Below, piece after piece: positions 8,197 through 16,975 of a DNA stretch of 57,229 nt. Within the stretch, counting starts at the first letter, position 1. Every line of letters starts with the position of its first letter. A model generated the notes under the pieces. It ran no database searches, was not told the origin of the DNA, and worked only from the letters and a program-made list of their open reading frames with translations. This DNA comes from an uncultured bacterium (GTDB lineage: Bacteria; Bacillota; Clostridia; Lachnospirales; Lachnospiraceae): positions 1-57,229 of the forward strand of contig CAOKFN010000030.1 of the NCBI GenBank assembly GCA_948467735.1, given 5' to 3'. A program made the translations under genes and the position numbers.

Positions 8197-9642
8197 TTGA
8201 GGACAATTACGAACGAAGAAAAGCTGAGACAATTGGAATCCTTTAAGCGATTGATAAATTTAAGCCTGACAGTCATATGTCTGGGGCTGGAGGTGGGAGT
8301 CTTTGCGTATCATTGGCAGTTTCATTTTCGATGGAGCGTTGTGGAACAATTGCAGAATTTTTGGTTTAAGGGACATCTGCTTGAGGTTGCCATTTACGCG
8401 TTCGTCCTGTTTCTGCTGTCGTCCATGTACGGAGGAATGCGTCTGGGATATCTGAAAAGGGCGGAAGTGATTTTTTCGCAGGTTTTTGCGACGCTTTTAG
8501 CCAACGTGTTCATTTATGGGGAGCTTTCCGTTATGGCGTATCAGCTTTTTGTGCCGGATGTATTCCTGACCATGACAATGGAACAGATTGTGCTGGTGGT
8601 GGTTTATATTAATGTGGCCAGTTATATTTACGGGAGGATTTTCCCGCCGAGAAAGCTTCTTCTGGTGCATGGGGACAGGCCCATCGACGGTATCTGCGGC
8701 AAGTTTGAGAGCCGGAAGGACAAGTATGTGATTACCAGAAAAATATCCGTCAAGACGGGGGTGGATGCGGTCTGCAGGACAATCCGTCAGGTATATGAAA
8801 CCGGCGAGTGCAATGCGGTGGTGCTGGGGGATATTTCCGTGGAGGAGAGAACGCCTCTGATTAAGTTCTGCTATGGCCATTCGATTCGGGTATACCTGAT
8901 TCCGAAGATAACGGACGTCATATTGATGGGGGCGGAGGAGCTGCATGTGTTCGATTCGCCCATGCTTCTGACCAGAGAATACTGTTTCAGTGTGGAGCAG
9001 CGATTTATCAAGAGGCTGATTGATATTGTGTGCGCGCTGATACTGTTGACGGTTACTTCTCCGTTTATGCTGATTACGGCCATAGGGATTAAGCTGTACG
9101 ACGGCGGTCCTATTTTGTACAAGCAGGTACGCTGTACGCAGAATCAGAGGGAATTTTATATTATGAAATTCCGCAGCATGAGAGTGGATGCGGAGAAAGA
9201 CGGGGTGGCAAGGCTGGCTCAGAAAAACGACGACCGTATTACGCCCATCGGGAAAATCATCCGAAAGTGCAGGATCGACGAGCTTCCCCAGCTGGTCAAT
9301 ATTCTGCGCGGGGATATGTCGTTCATCGGGCCGCGGCCGGAGCGGCCGGAGATCATAGCCCAGTATATGCAGCTGATGCCGGAATTTGCCTACCGCATGA
9401 AGGTGAAGGCGGGGCTGGCGGGATTTGCACAGGTTTATGGAAAATATAATACCTCGCCTTACGATAAATTAAAGCTGGATCTGACTTATATTGAGAATTA
9501 TTCCGTGTGGCTGGATATCAAGCTGATGCTGTTGACCTTGAAGATTGTGTTCTGGCCCGACAGCACGGAGGGAGTGGAGGAGGAACAGGTTACGGCGCTG
9601 AAGGAAGAAAAAGAGAGAAGGACGCAGGGAGGAGAAGAATGA
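8197..9642 (+). CDS. WbaP/WcaJ-type polyprenyl glycosylphosphotransferase (initiating sugar transferase)
   Basis: 481 residues from a TTG at 8197, chosen because AGGGAGGAG lies at the right distance. The N-terminus has four membrane segments (about 18-36, 62-80, 95-118, 128-146), then a CoA-binding-like cytoplasmic region (150-260). A re-entrant helix (272-300) leads into the catalytic domain with GGPILYKQVR, FYIMKFRSMR, the DE dyad in RIDELPQL (361-362) and FIGPRPERP. Such enzymes transfer hexose-1-phosphate to undecaprenyl phosphate, the first step in repeat-unit assembly. The Wzz-like gene overlaps its stop codon, fitting a Wzx/Wzy-type locus. A second initiating transferase lies at 18955. 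Confidence 0.93.
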   Translation: MRTITNEEKLRQLESFKRLINLSLTVICLGLEVGVFAYHWQFHFRWSVVEQLQNFWFKGHLLEVAIYAFVLFLLSSMYGGMRLGYLKRAEVIFSQVFATLLANVFIYGELSVMAYQLFVPDVFLTMTMEQIVLVVVYINVASYIYGRIFPPRKLLLVHGDRPIDGICGKFESRKDKYVITRKISVKTGVDAVCRTIRQVYETGECNAVVLGDISVEERTPLIKFCYGHSIRVYLIPKITDVILMGAEELHVFDSPMLLTREYCFSVEQRFIKRLIDIVCALILLTVTSPFMLITAIGIKLYDGGPILYKQVRCTQNQREFYIMKFRSMRVDAEKDGVARLAQKNDDRITPIGKIIRKCRIDELPQLVNILRGDMSFIGPRPERPEIIAQYMQLMPEFAYRMKVKAGLAGFAQVYGKYNTSPYDKLKLDLTYIENYSVWLDIKLMLLTLKIVFWPDSTEGVEEEQVTALKEEKERRTQGGEE

Positions 9643-10967
9643 CATACGGAAAAGAACCGTTTGATCTGCGCCTGACCGTACTATGTATGTGCCGCAGGAT
9701 TCCTTTCATACTGGCCGGTACGGTTTTGGGGACTCTGATTTTCGGAGGAGGGTACTATGTCAAGAACGTACTGCTTCGGGAAGCTCCCCTTTATGCGGCG
9801 GAATCCACCTACCGGGTGGAGTATGCGGTGGAGGAAGAGAAGGATGTGGGCGTGGTCTATATCAATCAAATGAGCTGGAACACCTATCTGCAGTCGCAGT
9901 TTTTTCTGGATGCGGTATGGGGGCATTTGGAAGAGCCGGAGAGGACGGAGGCCGGAGAGGACGGTGTAGATATGGAGAAAGGGGCGGGAGCGGATGGTAC
10001 AGGTATGGAGACAGGGCCCGGAGAGGACGGTACAGGTATGAAGGACGCGGCGGGAGCGGACAGCACAGGTATGGAGAATGCGGCCGGAGCGGAAAATGCA
10101 GGCATGGGAAACGCGGCCGGAGCGGCAGACATAGGCCGGGAGGCTCTGGGGGGAATGCTGGAGGCGGTTCTGGCGTCGGATCTGCGTGTGCCGTCCACCA
10201 TAGTAACCTCTGACAGCCCGGAGAAGAGCGTGCGGATAGCCAAAGCCGTGGAAGCCGCCATGACGCAGGAATTTGCGGAGGAAATCCGGGAAATCATATC
10301 CATAGAAGTCATTGATTCGGGCAGTACGGCCGTGGAAGTCATTCCCGACGTGAGGGTGGGGCGGGCTATTGCCCTCAGCGCGGTGCTGTCAGGGTTTTTC
10401 ATGACGGTGATTACCCTGCTGCAGATCACCGGGGAGGACGGCGTCCGTCTGCCGGACTCCATAGGGAAGCGGTATGGCGTCAAAACAGTGGGGACTTTGT
10501 ATAGCAGGGAACTGGAGGAAAATATCAGATACTTTTTCCGGGAAAGCATCTCCCTCGCCGCAGGAACGGTCCCTGAGGGGAAGAACTGCGTTCCCGGCAG
10601 GATCGTGGTATGTCCGGTTCAGGAGCAGGTGGACGGGGCGCTGGTGCTTGAGAAGCTCAAGGAACGCTGTCCCAAGCTGGTTCGGACACAGGAAGAAAAA
10701 AACAAGGGGGAAGCCTGCTGCGCGGTCTGGTCTGCGGCGGATTCGCCGTCCGCTCATCCGGAGGTCTGCCGGGAGCTTCGGGAAGCCTGCGGCATTCTGC
10801 TGGCGCTGAAGTCGGGGAATCACGGCGGCAGACAGCTGGAGCATGTGCTGGAATATCTGCGGCAGCAGGACTGTAAAGTGACGGCGGTTATTTTGTGGGA
10901 GGCGGACGAGCGGCTCATAAAGCGGTATTACGCCTTCGGCGCCCATGACGGAAAGGGGAACGGATGA
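9639..10967 (+). CDS. Wzz-like chain-length determinant with a degenerate kinase-like C-terminal domain
   Basis: 442 residues; the ATG at 9639 overlaps the previous stop. TM1 is about 22-42 and TM2 about 239-262, bracketing an extracellular region as in polysaccharide co-polymerases. Residues 105-170 are a tandem array of 11-residue Gly/Ala/Met/Glu units not expected in this family. After TM2, about 180 residues have the outline of a BY-kinase domain (RIVVCPVQE in place of Walker A, ACGILLALKSG and KVTAVILWEAD for later strands) but lack a GxGKT P-loop. It likely controls polymer length with the EpsG-type protein. The family call is good; the pseudokinase reading is inference. Confidence 0.78.
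   Translation: MTYGKEPFDLRLTVLCMCRRIPFILAGTVLGTLIFGGGYYVKNVLLREAPLYAAESTYRVEYAVEEEKDVGVVYINQMSWNTYLQSQFFLDAVWGHLEEPERTEAGEDGVDMEKGAGADGTGMETGPGEDGTGMKDAAGADSTGMENAAGAENAGMGNAAGAADIGREALGGMLEAVLASDLRVPSTIVTSDSPEKSVRIAKAVEAAMTQEFAEEIREIISIEVIDSGSTAVEVIPDVRVGRAIALSAVLSGFFMTVITLLQITGEDGVRLPDSIGKRYGVKTVGTLYSRELEENIRYFFRESISLAAGTVPEGKNCVPGRIVVCPVQEQVDGALVLEKLKERCPKLVRTQEEKNKGEACCAVWSAADSPSAHPEVCRELREACGILLALKSGNHGGRQLEHVLEYLRQQDCKVTAVILWEADERLIKRYYAFGAHDGKGNG
9951..10148 (+). repeat. 33-bp in-frame tandem repeat in the Wzz-like gene
   Basis: Five 33-bp units start at 9951, 9984, 10017, 10050 and 10083; a sixth degraded unit runs 10116-10148. They encode 11-residue units such as AGADGTGMETG and PGEDGTGMKDA. 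The length is a multiple of three, so copy-number change keeps the frame and would only lengthen or shorten the extracellular loop. Confidence 0.9.
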
Positions 10968-11737
10968 GAGTTCAGGTGCTGGCGTCGGTGATGAATGAGG
11001 AGCCGGAAGAACTGGCCCGCCGGATGCGGCTGTCATCGGATGCGATTATTATTAACCAGTGTGACAGGCTGGGGGCCGAGAAAATAGAATATCAGGGCCA
11101 TCAAGTGCATTTTTTTTCCTTTCCGGACAGGGGCGTGGGCAGGAGCCGCAATGAGGCAATTATGAGGGCGGATGGGGATATCTGTCTTTTTTCCGATGGG
11201 GATATCGTATATGAGCAGGGATATGCGGAGGCTGTGGAGGAGGAATTTCAACGAAATCCCCGTGCGGACATGATACTTTTCAATGTCACGGTGGATGAGC
11301 GGCGCAGGACTTACCATATTACGGAACGGAAAAGGGTGCATTGGTATAACTGCGGCAGATATGGGGCGGTGAGCTTTGCGGTGCGCCGGGACAGCCTTCT
11401 TTCTTCCGGCGTGACATTTTCCCTGCTGTTTGGCGGCGGCGCAAAGTATGGCAGCGGGGAGGACAGCCTGTTTTTGAAGGAATTTATGGATAAGGGCTAT
11501 TCGGTGTACACGGCCCCCGTTGCCATTGCCAGAGAGACCGTGGGGGAATCCACATGGTTTGAGGGCTATAACCGGAAGTTTTTTTACGACAAGGGGGTGC
11601 TGTACCGCTATCTCTATGGCAGAATGAGCAGGCTGATGGCGCTGCGATTCCTGCTGGCCCACAGGGATATACTCTGTGCGGAGGCGTCGGTTTCACAGGC
11701 TTATGGGTGGATGCGGGACGGCATAAAAAGCGGATAA
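10964..11737 (+). CDS. Family 2-type glycosyltransferase
   Basis: 257 residues; the ATG overlaps the Wzz-like stop (ATGA) and follows GAAAGGGG. The N-terminus VQVLASVMNEEPEELARRM and IIINQCD replace the usual GT2 start, followed by DRGVGRSRNEAIMRADGDI and SDGDIVYEQ with a DGD motif near 78-80. GSGEDSLFLKEFMDKGYS near 165-183 gives the ED acceptor motif. The pattern fits GT2 enzymes related to the galactosyltransferase C-terminal group (Glyco_tranf_2_4 / GT7C-like). Acts in the cytoplasm on the lipid-linked repeat; sugar unknown. Confidence 0.78.
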   Translation: MRVQVLASVMNEEPEELARRMRLSSDAIIINQCDRLGAEKIEYQGHQVHFFSFPDRGVGRSRNEAIMRADGDICLFSDGDIVYEQGYAEAVEEEFQRNPRADMILFNVTVDERRRTYHITERKRVHWYNCGRYGAVSFAVRRDSLLSSGVTFSLLFGGGAKYGSGEDSLFLKEFMDKGYSVYTAPVAIARETVGESTWFEGYNRKFFYDKGVLYRYLYGRMSRLMALRFLLAHRDILCAEASVSQAYGWMRDGIKSG

Positions 11738-11751
11738 GATTCCGGTTGGAA

Positions 11752-11863
11752 GCAGGCTGGAGCCGCAGAGCAGATGTGAGGAAAGCCCGGCGGGCCGGGG
11801 CCGCAGGGCAGATGTGAGGAAAGCGCTGCAGGCAGGAGCTGCGGGAGCAAATGTGAGGAAACG
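11752..11863 (+). repeat. Intergenic 38-39-bp tandem repeat carrying Shine-Dalgarno-like cores
   Basis: Three imperfect units share (G/A)ATGTGAGGAAA at 11773, 11811 and 11850 (spacings 38 and 39) with a GCAGG/CCGCAGG-like left part. The last copy of GTGAGGAAA is the ribosome binding site of the EpsG-type gene at 11867, so the array consists of repeated translation-initiation sequence. Confidence 0.8.
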
Positions 11864-11866
11864 GAT

Positions 11867-13000
11867 ATGGAGCGGAGCGCGTGGGTGTATATCCTGCTGA
11901 CAGCGGTGACTACTCTGCTGGGATTGTGGGTGGACAACAGGGAATATACGGACCGATATATTCGAGGGGGAAGGGAGTACGGCTCGCCCTGCGGCTGTGA
12001 CAGACAGCAGGCGAGGAACCGCATTGCCGCGGCGGCAGTCTACTGTCTTCTGGCGGGAGTGTCCGCCTGCCGGATTGCGGTGGGCAATGATTATTGGGTG
12101 TACCGGGATAATTTTAAGCTGATTGCCCAAGGGCGGCATGTGTCCTCGGAACCGGGATTTAACTATATCGTGAAATGGATCCAGCTGCTCTTCGGCTACG
12201 ATAATTATCTCCCGGTGTTTGCTTTTTTTTCTCTGGTGACAGTGTTCTTTTTTGTAAAGGCCCTCCATGACCAAGGCAGCTGTTTTGCATTTTCCCTGTA
12301 TCTGCTGATGACGGGAGGATATTATTTTAACAGCCTGAATTCCGTCAGGTATTACCTTGCTCTGGCAGCGGCGCTGTATGCCATGAAATATGTGCTTCGG
12401 GCAGAATATGGGAAGTTTATCCTTTGGATTCTGGCGGGAGCGCTGTTTCATAAATCCATTCTGCTGACAATTCCGGTCTATTTGGCGGCCCGGTTTCTGG
12501 CGGCGGCCCGTCTGAAAAAATGGCATTATGCGGCGGGAGGCGTTTTTGCCGCCACTTTGATTTTCGGGCAGAGCTTATATCGGGAGATTATTTTTTATTT
12601 TTATCCCTATTACCGGGATTCCATGTTTGACAACGGCCGACTGTCAATTGTGAATATTATGAAATGCGTGTGTGTTCTGGTGCTCTGCGGGATCTGCTAT
12701 GGGCGCAGCCTGAAGGATGATCTGCAGAATCGGTTTTACTTTTTTTTGAATATTTTCGGACTGACTGTGTTCTGCTGCGGCTCCTTTATTCCGGAGGCAT
12801 CCAGAGTGGGGTATTATATGATGATATCTCAGGTGTTTCTGATTCCCAGACTTTTGATGCAGATGAAAAAGGGCTGGTTTGCCGGAATCTGCTCTGTGGG
12901 CGTCGCGGCGGCCTTCGGAATCTTTTTTTTACTGCTTCTAAAGAAAATGTATGCGGTGGACGTAAGGCTGCTGCCCTATCTGAACTGGATATTTGATTGA
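11867..13000 (+). CDS. EpsG-family polysaccharide polymerase (Wzy-like)
   Basis: 377 residues, ATG seven bases after GAGGAAAC. About ten hydrophobic segments are visible. The family signature is present: RIAVGNDYWVYRDNF near 65-80, then EPGFNYIVKWIQ, and NSVRYYLALAAALYAM with FHKSILLTIPVY further on. EpsG-type proteins are proposed to polymerise lipid-linked repeat units at the outer face of the membrane. Its place after Wzz and glycosyltransferases fits that role. Translation starts from the last unit of a tandem array, so copy number might influence expression (inference). Confidence 0.88.
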   Translation: MERSAWVYILLTAVTTLLGLWVDNREYTDRYIRGGREYGSPCGCDRQQARNRIAAAAVYCLLAGVSACRIAVGNDYWVYRDNFKLIAQGRHVSSEPGFNYIVKWIQLLFGYDNYLPVFAFFSLVTVFFFVKALHDQGSCFAFSLYLLMTGGYYFNSLNSVRYYLALAAALYAMKYVLRAEYGKFILWILAGALFHKSILLTIPVYLAARFLAAARLKKWHYAAGGVFAATLIFGQSLYREIIFYFYPYYRDSMFDNGRLSIVNIMKCVCVLVLCGICYGRSLKDDLQNRFYFFLNIFGLTVFCCGSFIPEASRVGYYMMISQVFLIPRLLMQMKKGWFAGICSVGVAAAFGIFFLLLLKKMYAVDVRLLPYLNWIFD

Positions 13001-13057
13001 GCGGGGAAGCGGTACGGCCGTGCTGCAGGACGACAAATAGGGGCATGGGAGATCAAT

Positions 13058-14503
13058 ATGAAAGTGTTATGGCTGTGCAATATTATGCTTCCGATGATCG
13101 CGGAGCGGCTGCATATGGAAGCGTCCAATAAGGAAGGGTGGCTCAGCGGGCTGGCGGACGCGGTGCTGGAGCATCACAGGGAGAATGGGATTGCGCTTTC
13201 CGTCGCATTTCCGGTGGGAAGAAGCTTTCGGACGGAAGCGGAGAGAAGTGCCGCAAATTATAACAAAGCCTCCTCAAAGGGGCGGGGCGGGAAAGAAAAT
13301 GATAAGAAGGCGGAGCTGCAGCCGGAAGGTATCTTTAAGGCGGTCTTCCCCGTCAAGGATACGGAGCTTGTCTGCTATGGATTTCCGGAAGATGTGGGTC
13401 ATGCGGAAATCTATGACAAGTCATTGGAAGAAAGCCTGAAGAGAATCCTTGACGACGCGGCGCCGGATATTGTCCACTGCTTCGGCACGGAATATCCGCA
13501 CACTCTGGCCATGTGCAGGATTTTTCCCAGAAAAGATCGGCTGCTGGCGGGACTGCAGGGGCTGTGTACCCTGTGCGCCAAGGCTTACTATGCGAATCTG
13601 CCCCAAAAGGTCGTTCATTTCATAACCCTGAGGGATTATTTAAAGAGGGACAGTCTGGTGCGGCAAAAGGAGAAGTTTGAAAAGCGTGGAGAAATGGAGC
13701 GGGAGGTTATCGCCCTTGCGGGAAATATCACCGGACGCACAGGATGGGACAGGACGTTTGTGGAACAGCTCAATTCCAAGGGGCGGTATTTTCATATGAA
13801 CGAAATTCTGCGGCCGGAATTCTATGAGTCGGCTTGGGAGGCCCAAAGATGCATCCCCCATTCCATATTCTTAAGTCAGGGAGATTATCCCCTGAAAGGG
13901 CTTCACTATGTGCTGGAGGCCCTGCCCCGCATTCTTGCCGAATATCCCGACGCAAGGGTATATGTGGCGGGAAACAGCCTTGTCAGATGCGCCTCGCTCA
14001 AAGAGAAATTAAAGCTGTCCGCTTATGGAAAATATCTTATCAGGCTGTTAGGGCAGAATTCGCTGGAGGATCGGGTGATATTTTTGGGAAGGCTCTCCGC
14101 CGGGCAGATGAGGGACAGGTATCTGGCCAGCCATTTATATGTATGCCCTTCCTCTCTGGAGAATTCCCCCAATTCTCTGGGAGAGGCCATGCTGCTGGGC
14201 ATGCCCTGTGTGAGCGCGGATGTGGGCGGCATATCCAGCTTATTTACGCAGGGCAGGGACGGAATATTGTATGAGGGATTTCGGATGGAGGAAAGCGGGG
14301 ACAATGATGGAGAGCGGAATAGAATCTCCGGACGTCTTTCGGAGGCGGTGCTTCAAATGTGGGGCAGTCCGGAAAAAATGCGGGAATATGGTGAAAACGC
14401 CGCTAAACATGCCAAGGCTACCCATGATAGGGATAAGAATTACCGAAGGCTGACGGAAGTCTATCGGACCATATGCGGCGGCGCGGAGGACCGGGCTATA
14501 TGA
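13058..14503 (+). CDS. Family 4 (GT-B) glycosyltransferase
   Basis: 481 residues, ATG behind GGGAGAT. Two Rossmann-like halves are visible: VLWLCNIMLPMIAERL at the N-terminus with DIVHCFGTEYPHTL near 145, and a C-terminal half with SQGDYPLKGLHYVLEALPRI, RVYVAGNS, RVIFLGRLSAGQMRDRYL and ENSPNSLGEAMLLGMPCV (the E-x7-E region near 370). A hydrophilic insert near 65-95 (Lys/Glu-rich) is unusual. A retaining transferase using a nucleotide sugar is expected. The start codon of the next gene overlaps its stop. Confidence 0.88.
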   Translation: MKVLWLCNIMLPMIAERLHMEASNKEGWLSGLADAVLEHHRENGIALSVAFPVGRSFRTEAERSAANYNKASSKGRGGKENDKKAELQPEGIFKAVFPVKDTELVCYGFPEDVGHAEIYDKSLEESLKRILDDAAPDIVHCFGTEYPHTLAMCRIFPRKDRLLAGLQGLCTLCAKAYYANLPQKVVHFITLRDYLKRDSLVRQKEKFEKRGEMEREVIALAGNITGRTGWDRTFVEQLNSKGRYFHMNEILRPEFYESAWEAQRCIPHSIFLSQGDYPLKGLHYVLEALPRILAEYPDARVYVAGNSLVRCASLKEKLKLSAYGKYLIRLLGQNSLEDRVIFLGRLSAGQMRDRYLASHLYVCPSSLENSPNSLGEAMLLGMPCVSADVGGISSLFTQGRDGILYEGFRMEESGDNDGERNRISGRLSEAVLQMWGSPEKMREYGENAAKHAKATHDRDKNYRRLTEVYRTICGGAEDRAI

Positions 14504-15741
14504 AAATTGTGTTTGTGTCGAATTATATCAATCATCACCAGATACCTTTTTGCAACGCCATGAATCACATTCTGGGGGGAAATTTTATCTTTATACAGAC
14601 GGAACCCATGGAAGAACAGCGGGTGAGGATGGGGTGGCATGAGGGGGAATGTCTCCCATATGTGCGTCGTTTTTACGAGGAGGAGGCGTTCTGCCGGGAG
14701 CAGATTCGTACCTGCGATGCGGCGCTGTTCGGAGGAACGGATGAGGAGTCCTATATTCAGGACCGTCTCAGGGCGGGCGGGCTTATCATCCGCATCAGCG
14801 AACGGCTCTATAAGACGGGACAATGGAAAGCGGTTTCGCCCAGAGGCCTGAAAAAAAAGTTCGCGGACCATACCCGCTATAGGAAGGCCCCCGTATACCT
14901 TCTGTGCGCGGGCGCGTATACCGCTTCGGATTTTCGGATTGTCAGGGCATACCCAAAGAAAATGTACTGCTGGGGATATTTTCCGGAGACGAGGCATTAT
15001 GAGATGGAAGGTCTTCTGAATCAAAAAGGATATGGGGAGAAGAGACTTCCTTACATCCTCTGGGCGGCCAGAATGATTGACTGGAAGCATCCTGAGCTGG
15101 CGCTGGAAACCGCCGGATACCTGAAGGAAAAGGGCGTTGATTTTCATATGGACCTCATTGGGGACGGAACGCTGCGCCCGAAAATGGAGGCGCTGGCAGA
15201 GGGGCATGGACTCGGAGGGCAGGTTTCCTTCCTAGGGTATCAGCCGCCGGAGAAGGTGCGGCAGTATATGGAAAAAGCGGATATTTTTCTGCTTACCAGC
15301 GATAGAAGGGAAGGCTGGGGGGCAGTGGCAAATGAAGCCATGAACAGCGGATGCGCAGTGGCGGCCAATCATATGATCGGGGCGGTTCCCTTCCTGTTGA
15401 AGAACGGTGAGAACGGATTCGTTTATGAAGACGGAAAGGAAGAACGGCTGTTTGAACTGGCGGAACGGCTTGCCAAGGACAGAATTCTATGCAGGCGCTT
15501 GGGCGGGGAGGCATACAAAACCATTACGGAAGTATGGAACGCGGAAAACGCGGCGGAGCGATTGACGGAATTGATCGGCAGGATTTTGAAGCAGGACAAT
15601 ATGCAGGACAATGTGCTTCCGACGCCCCAGAAGGGTGCGCTGTCCCCTTGTTCTCCGGCCCCGATTCTGGGAGAGAGAAAGGCCCGCAGGCTGGCACGCC
15701 GCTTTGAGGAGGCCGGTTCGCCGATGACGCAAAAGGGTTGA
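14500..15741 (+). CDS. Family 4 (GT-B) glycosyltransferase
   Basis: 413 residues from the ATG at 14500, within the stop of the preceding gene; frame positions upstream lack a ribosome binding site. It begins KIVFVSNYINHHQIPFCNA and carries LPYILWAARMIDWKHPELAL, VDFHMDLIGDGTLRPKMEAL, QVSFLGYQPPEKVRQYM and REGWGAVANEAMNSG (catalytic EGWG..NEA near 270-285), all typical of GT4. The last 50 residues are a Pro/Arg-rich tail unlike the family core. The donor sugar cannot be inferred. Confidence 0.9.
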   Translation: MKIVFVSNYINHHQIPFCNAMNHILGGNFIFIQTEPMEEQRVRMGWHEGECLPYVRRFYEEEAFCREQIRTCDAALFGGTDEESYIQDRLRAGGLIIRISERLYKTGQWKAVSPRGLKKKFADHTRYRKAPVYLLCAGAYTASDFRIVRAYPKKMYCWGYFPETRHYEMEGLLNQKGYGEKRLPYILWAARMIDWKHPELALETAGYLKEKGVDFHMDLIGDGTLRPKMEALAEGHGLGGQVSFLGYQPPEKVRQYMEKADIFLLTSDRREGWGAVANEAMNSGCAVAANHMIGAVPFLLKNGENGFVYEDGKEERLFELAERLAKDRILCRRLGGEAYKTITEVWNAENAAERLTELIGRILKQDNMQDNVLPTPQKGALSPCSPAPILGERKARRLARRFEEAGSPMTQKG

Positions 15742-15853
15742 AGCTTCCGGAGGAAGGAACTTCGGGCGGGATATTTGGCGGAAGGTAAGCCGTCCGGTAT
15801 TTTAGGGCGTGTCAGGGCGGAGATGAAGACGAGGTGTCAGGAAACGGGAAAGT

Positions 15854-16975
15854 ATGGATAAAAGAATGGATATTCCTTTGATAACGGTGATAGTGCCGGT
15901 CTATAATATAATTGAATACCTTCCCAGATGCGTTCATTCTATCACCGCGCAGACTTATCCGCATCTGGAAATTATCTTGGTGGACGACGGGTCTACGGAC
16001 GGCACCGGACAGCTCTGCGACGAGCTGGCGAAGGAAGACGGCCGCATCCGCGTGTACCACAAGGAGAACGGAGGCTCTTCTTCCGCAAGGAATCTGGGCT
16101 TGGAGCGGGCTTCGGGACAATATGTGGGCTTTGTGGACAGTGACGATTATATTTCCGAGGATATGTATGAGAAGCTTCTGGAAGGAATCCGGAAATTCCA
16201 AGTACCCATGGCGCAGATAGGAAGGGATGAGATAGACGAAAACGGCAGCGTGCTACCCAATATCTGCGAACCGCCCCTTAAGCCCCGGCGGATAAAAAGC
16301 GAGGAGTTTATGAAGGAGCTGCTTCTGCACCGGGGAGACTGTTCCTTCTGTACCAAGCTCATATCCAGAGACTTGTTTCCGAAGCCCCCGGGCGAAGGCT
16401 TTCCCGAAGGAAAGCTGAACGAGGACTTCCATCTGCTGATTCGGCTGCTTCCCCGGATAGAAGAGCTGGTTTCCCTGCCGGGACAGGCATATCATGTGTT
16501 CTACCGGATAGGGAGCAATTCCCGAAAAGCGGATAAGGAAGTTTTTTCGAGGGTGTTCGGGGACTGTGTGGAAAATGCGGACATGGCGGCGGCGCTTGTG
16601 AAGAGGGAATACCCAAGGCTTCAGGCGGCGGCATTTCGGTTCGGCATATTTCAGAGGCTGGAATATCTGCTGCATATTCCCATATCACAGATGAGGGCTG
16701 AGAATGGAATGTATGCGGACGTTGTGAAGTATATGCGCAGGAACTGGCTGCGCTCCATGAGAAATCCCATTCTCACCGGAAAAAATAAGGGATATCACAC
16801 GTTGTTCGCGCTTGCGCCGAGGGGAATAAGGCGGCTTCATGCCGCGCTGCGGCATCGCGGAGGATGCCGTCCGGATTCCGAGCCGCGGCAGTCTGCCGAG
16901 AACCGTTTTCGGAGGGAGTCAGGGCGTCCCGCCGATCTGCGGAAGGGAGGGGATAAATTTGAAGAAACTGAATGA
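15854..16975 (+). CDS. Family 2 glycosyltransferase
   Basis: 373 residues, ATG behind CAGGAAACGGGAAAG. A clean GT-A domain: LITVIVPVYNIIEYLPRCV, ILVDDGSTDGTG near 40-51, NGGSSSARNLGLERA, and FVDSDDY near 95-101 with the DSDD motif. The remainder resembles capsule and teichoic-acid GT2 enzymes of the CpsJ/WcaA type. The final 50 residues are Arg/Gly-rich and poorly conserved in appearance; the next gene starts inside this tail (17-base overlap), so the tail may exist mainly to couple translation. Confidence 0.9.
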   Translation: MDKRMDIPLITVIVPVYNIIEYLPRCVHSITAQTYPHLEIILVDDGSTDGTGQLCDELAKEDGRIRVYHKENGGSSSARNLGLERASGQYVGFVDSDDYISEDMYEKLLEGIRKFQVPMAQIGRDEIDENGSVLPNICEPPLKPRRIKSEEFMKELLLHRGDCSFCTKLISRDLFPKPPGEGFPEGKLNEDFHLLIRLLPRIEELVSLPGQAYHVFYRIGSNSRKADKEVFSRVFGDCVENADMAAALVKREYPRLQAAAFRFGIFQRLEYLLHIPISQMRAENGMYADVVKYMRRNWLRSMRNPILTGKNKGYHTLFALAPRGIRRLHAALRHRGGCRPDSEPRQSAENRFRRESGRPADLRKGGDKFEETE

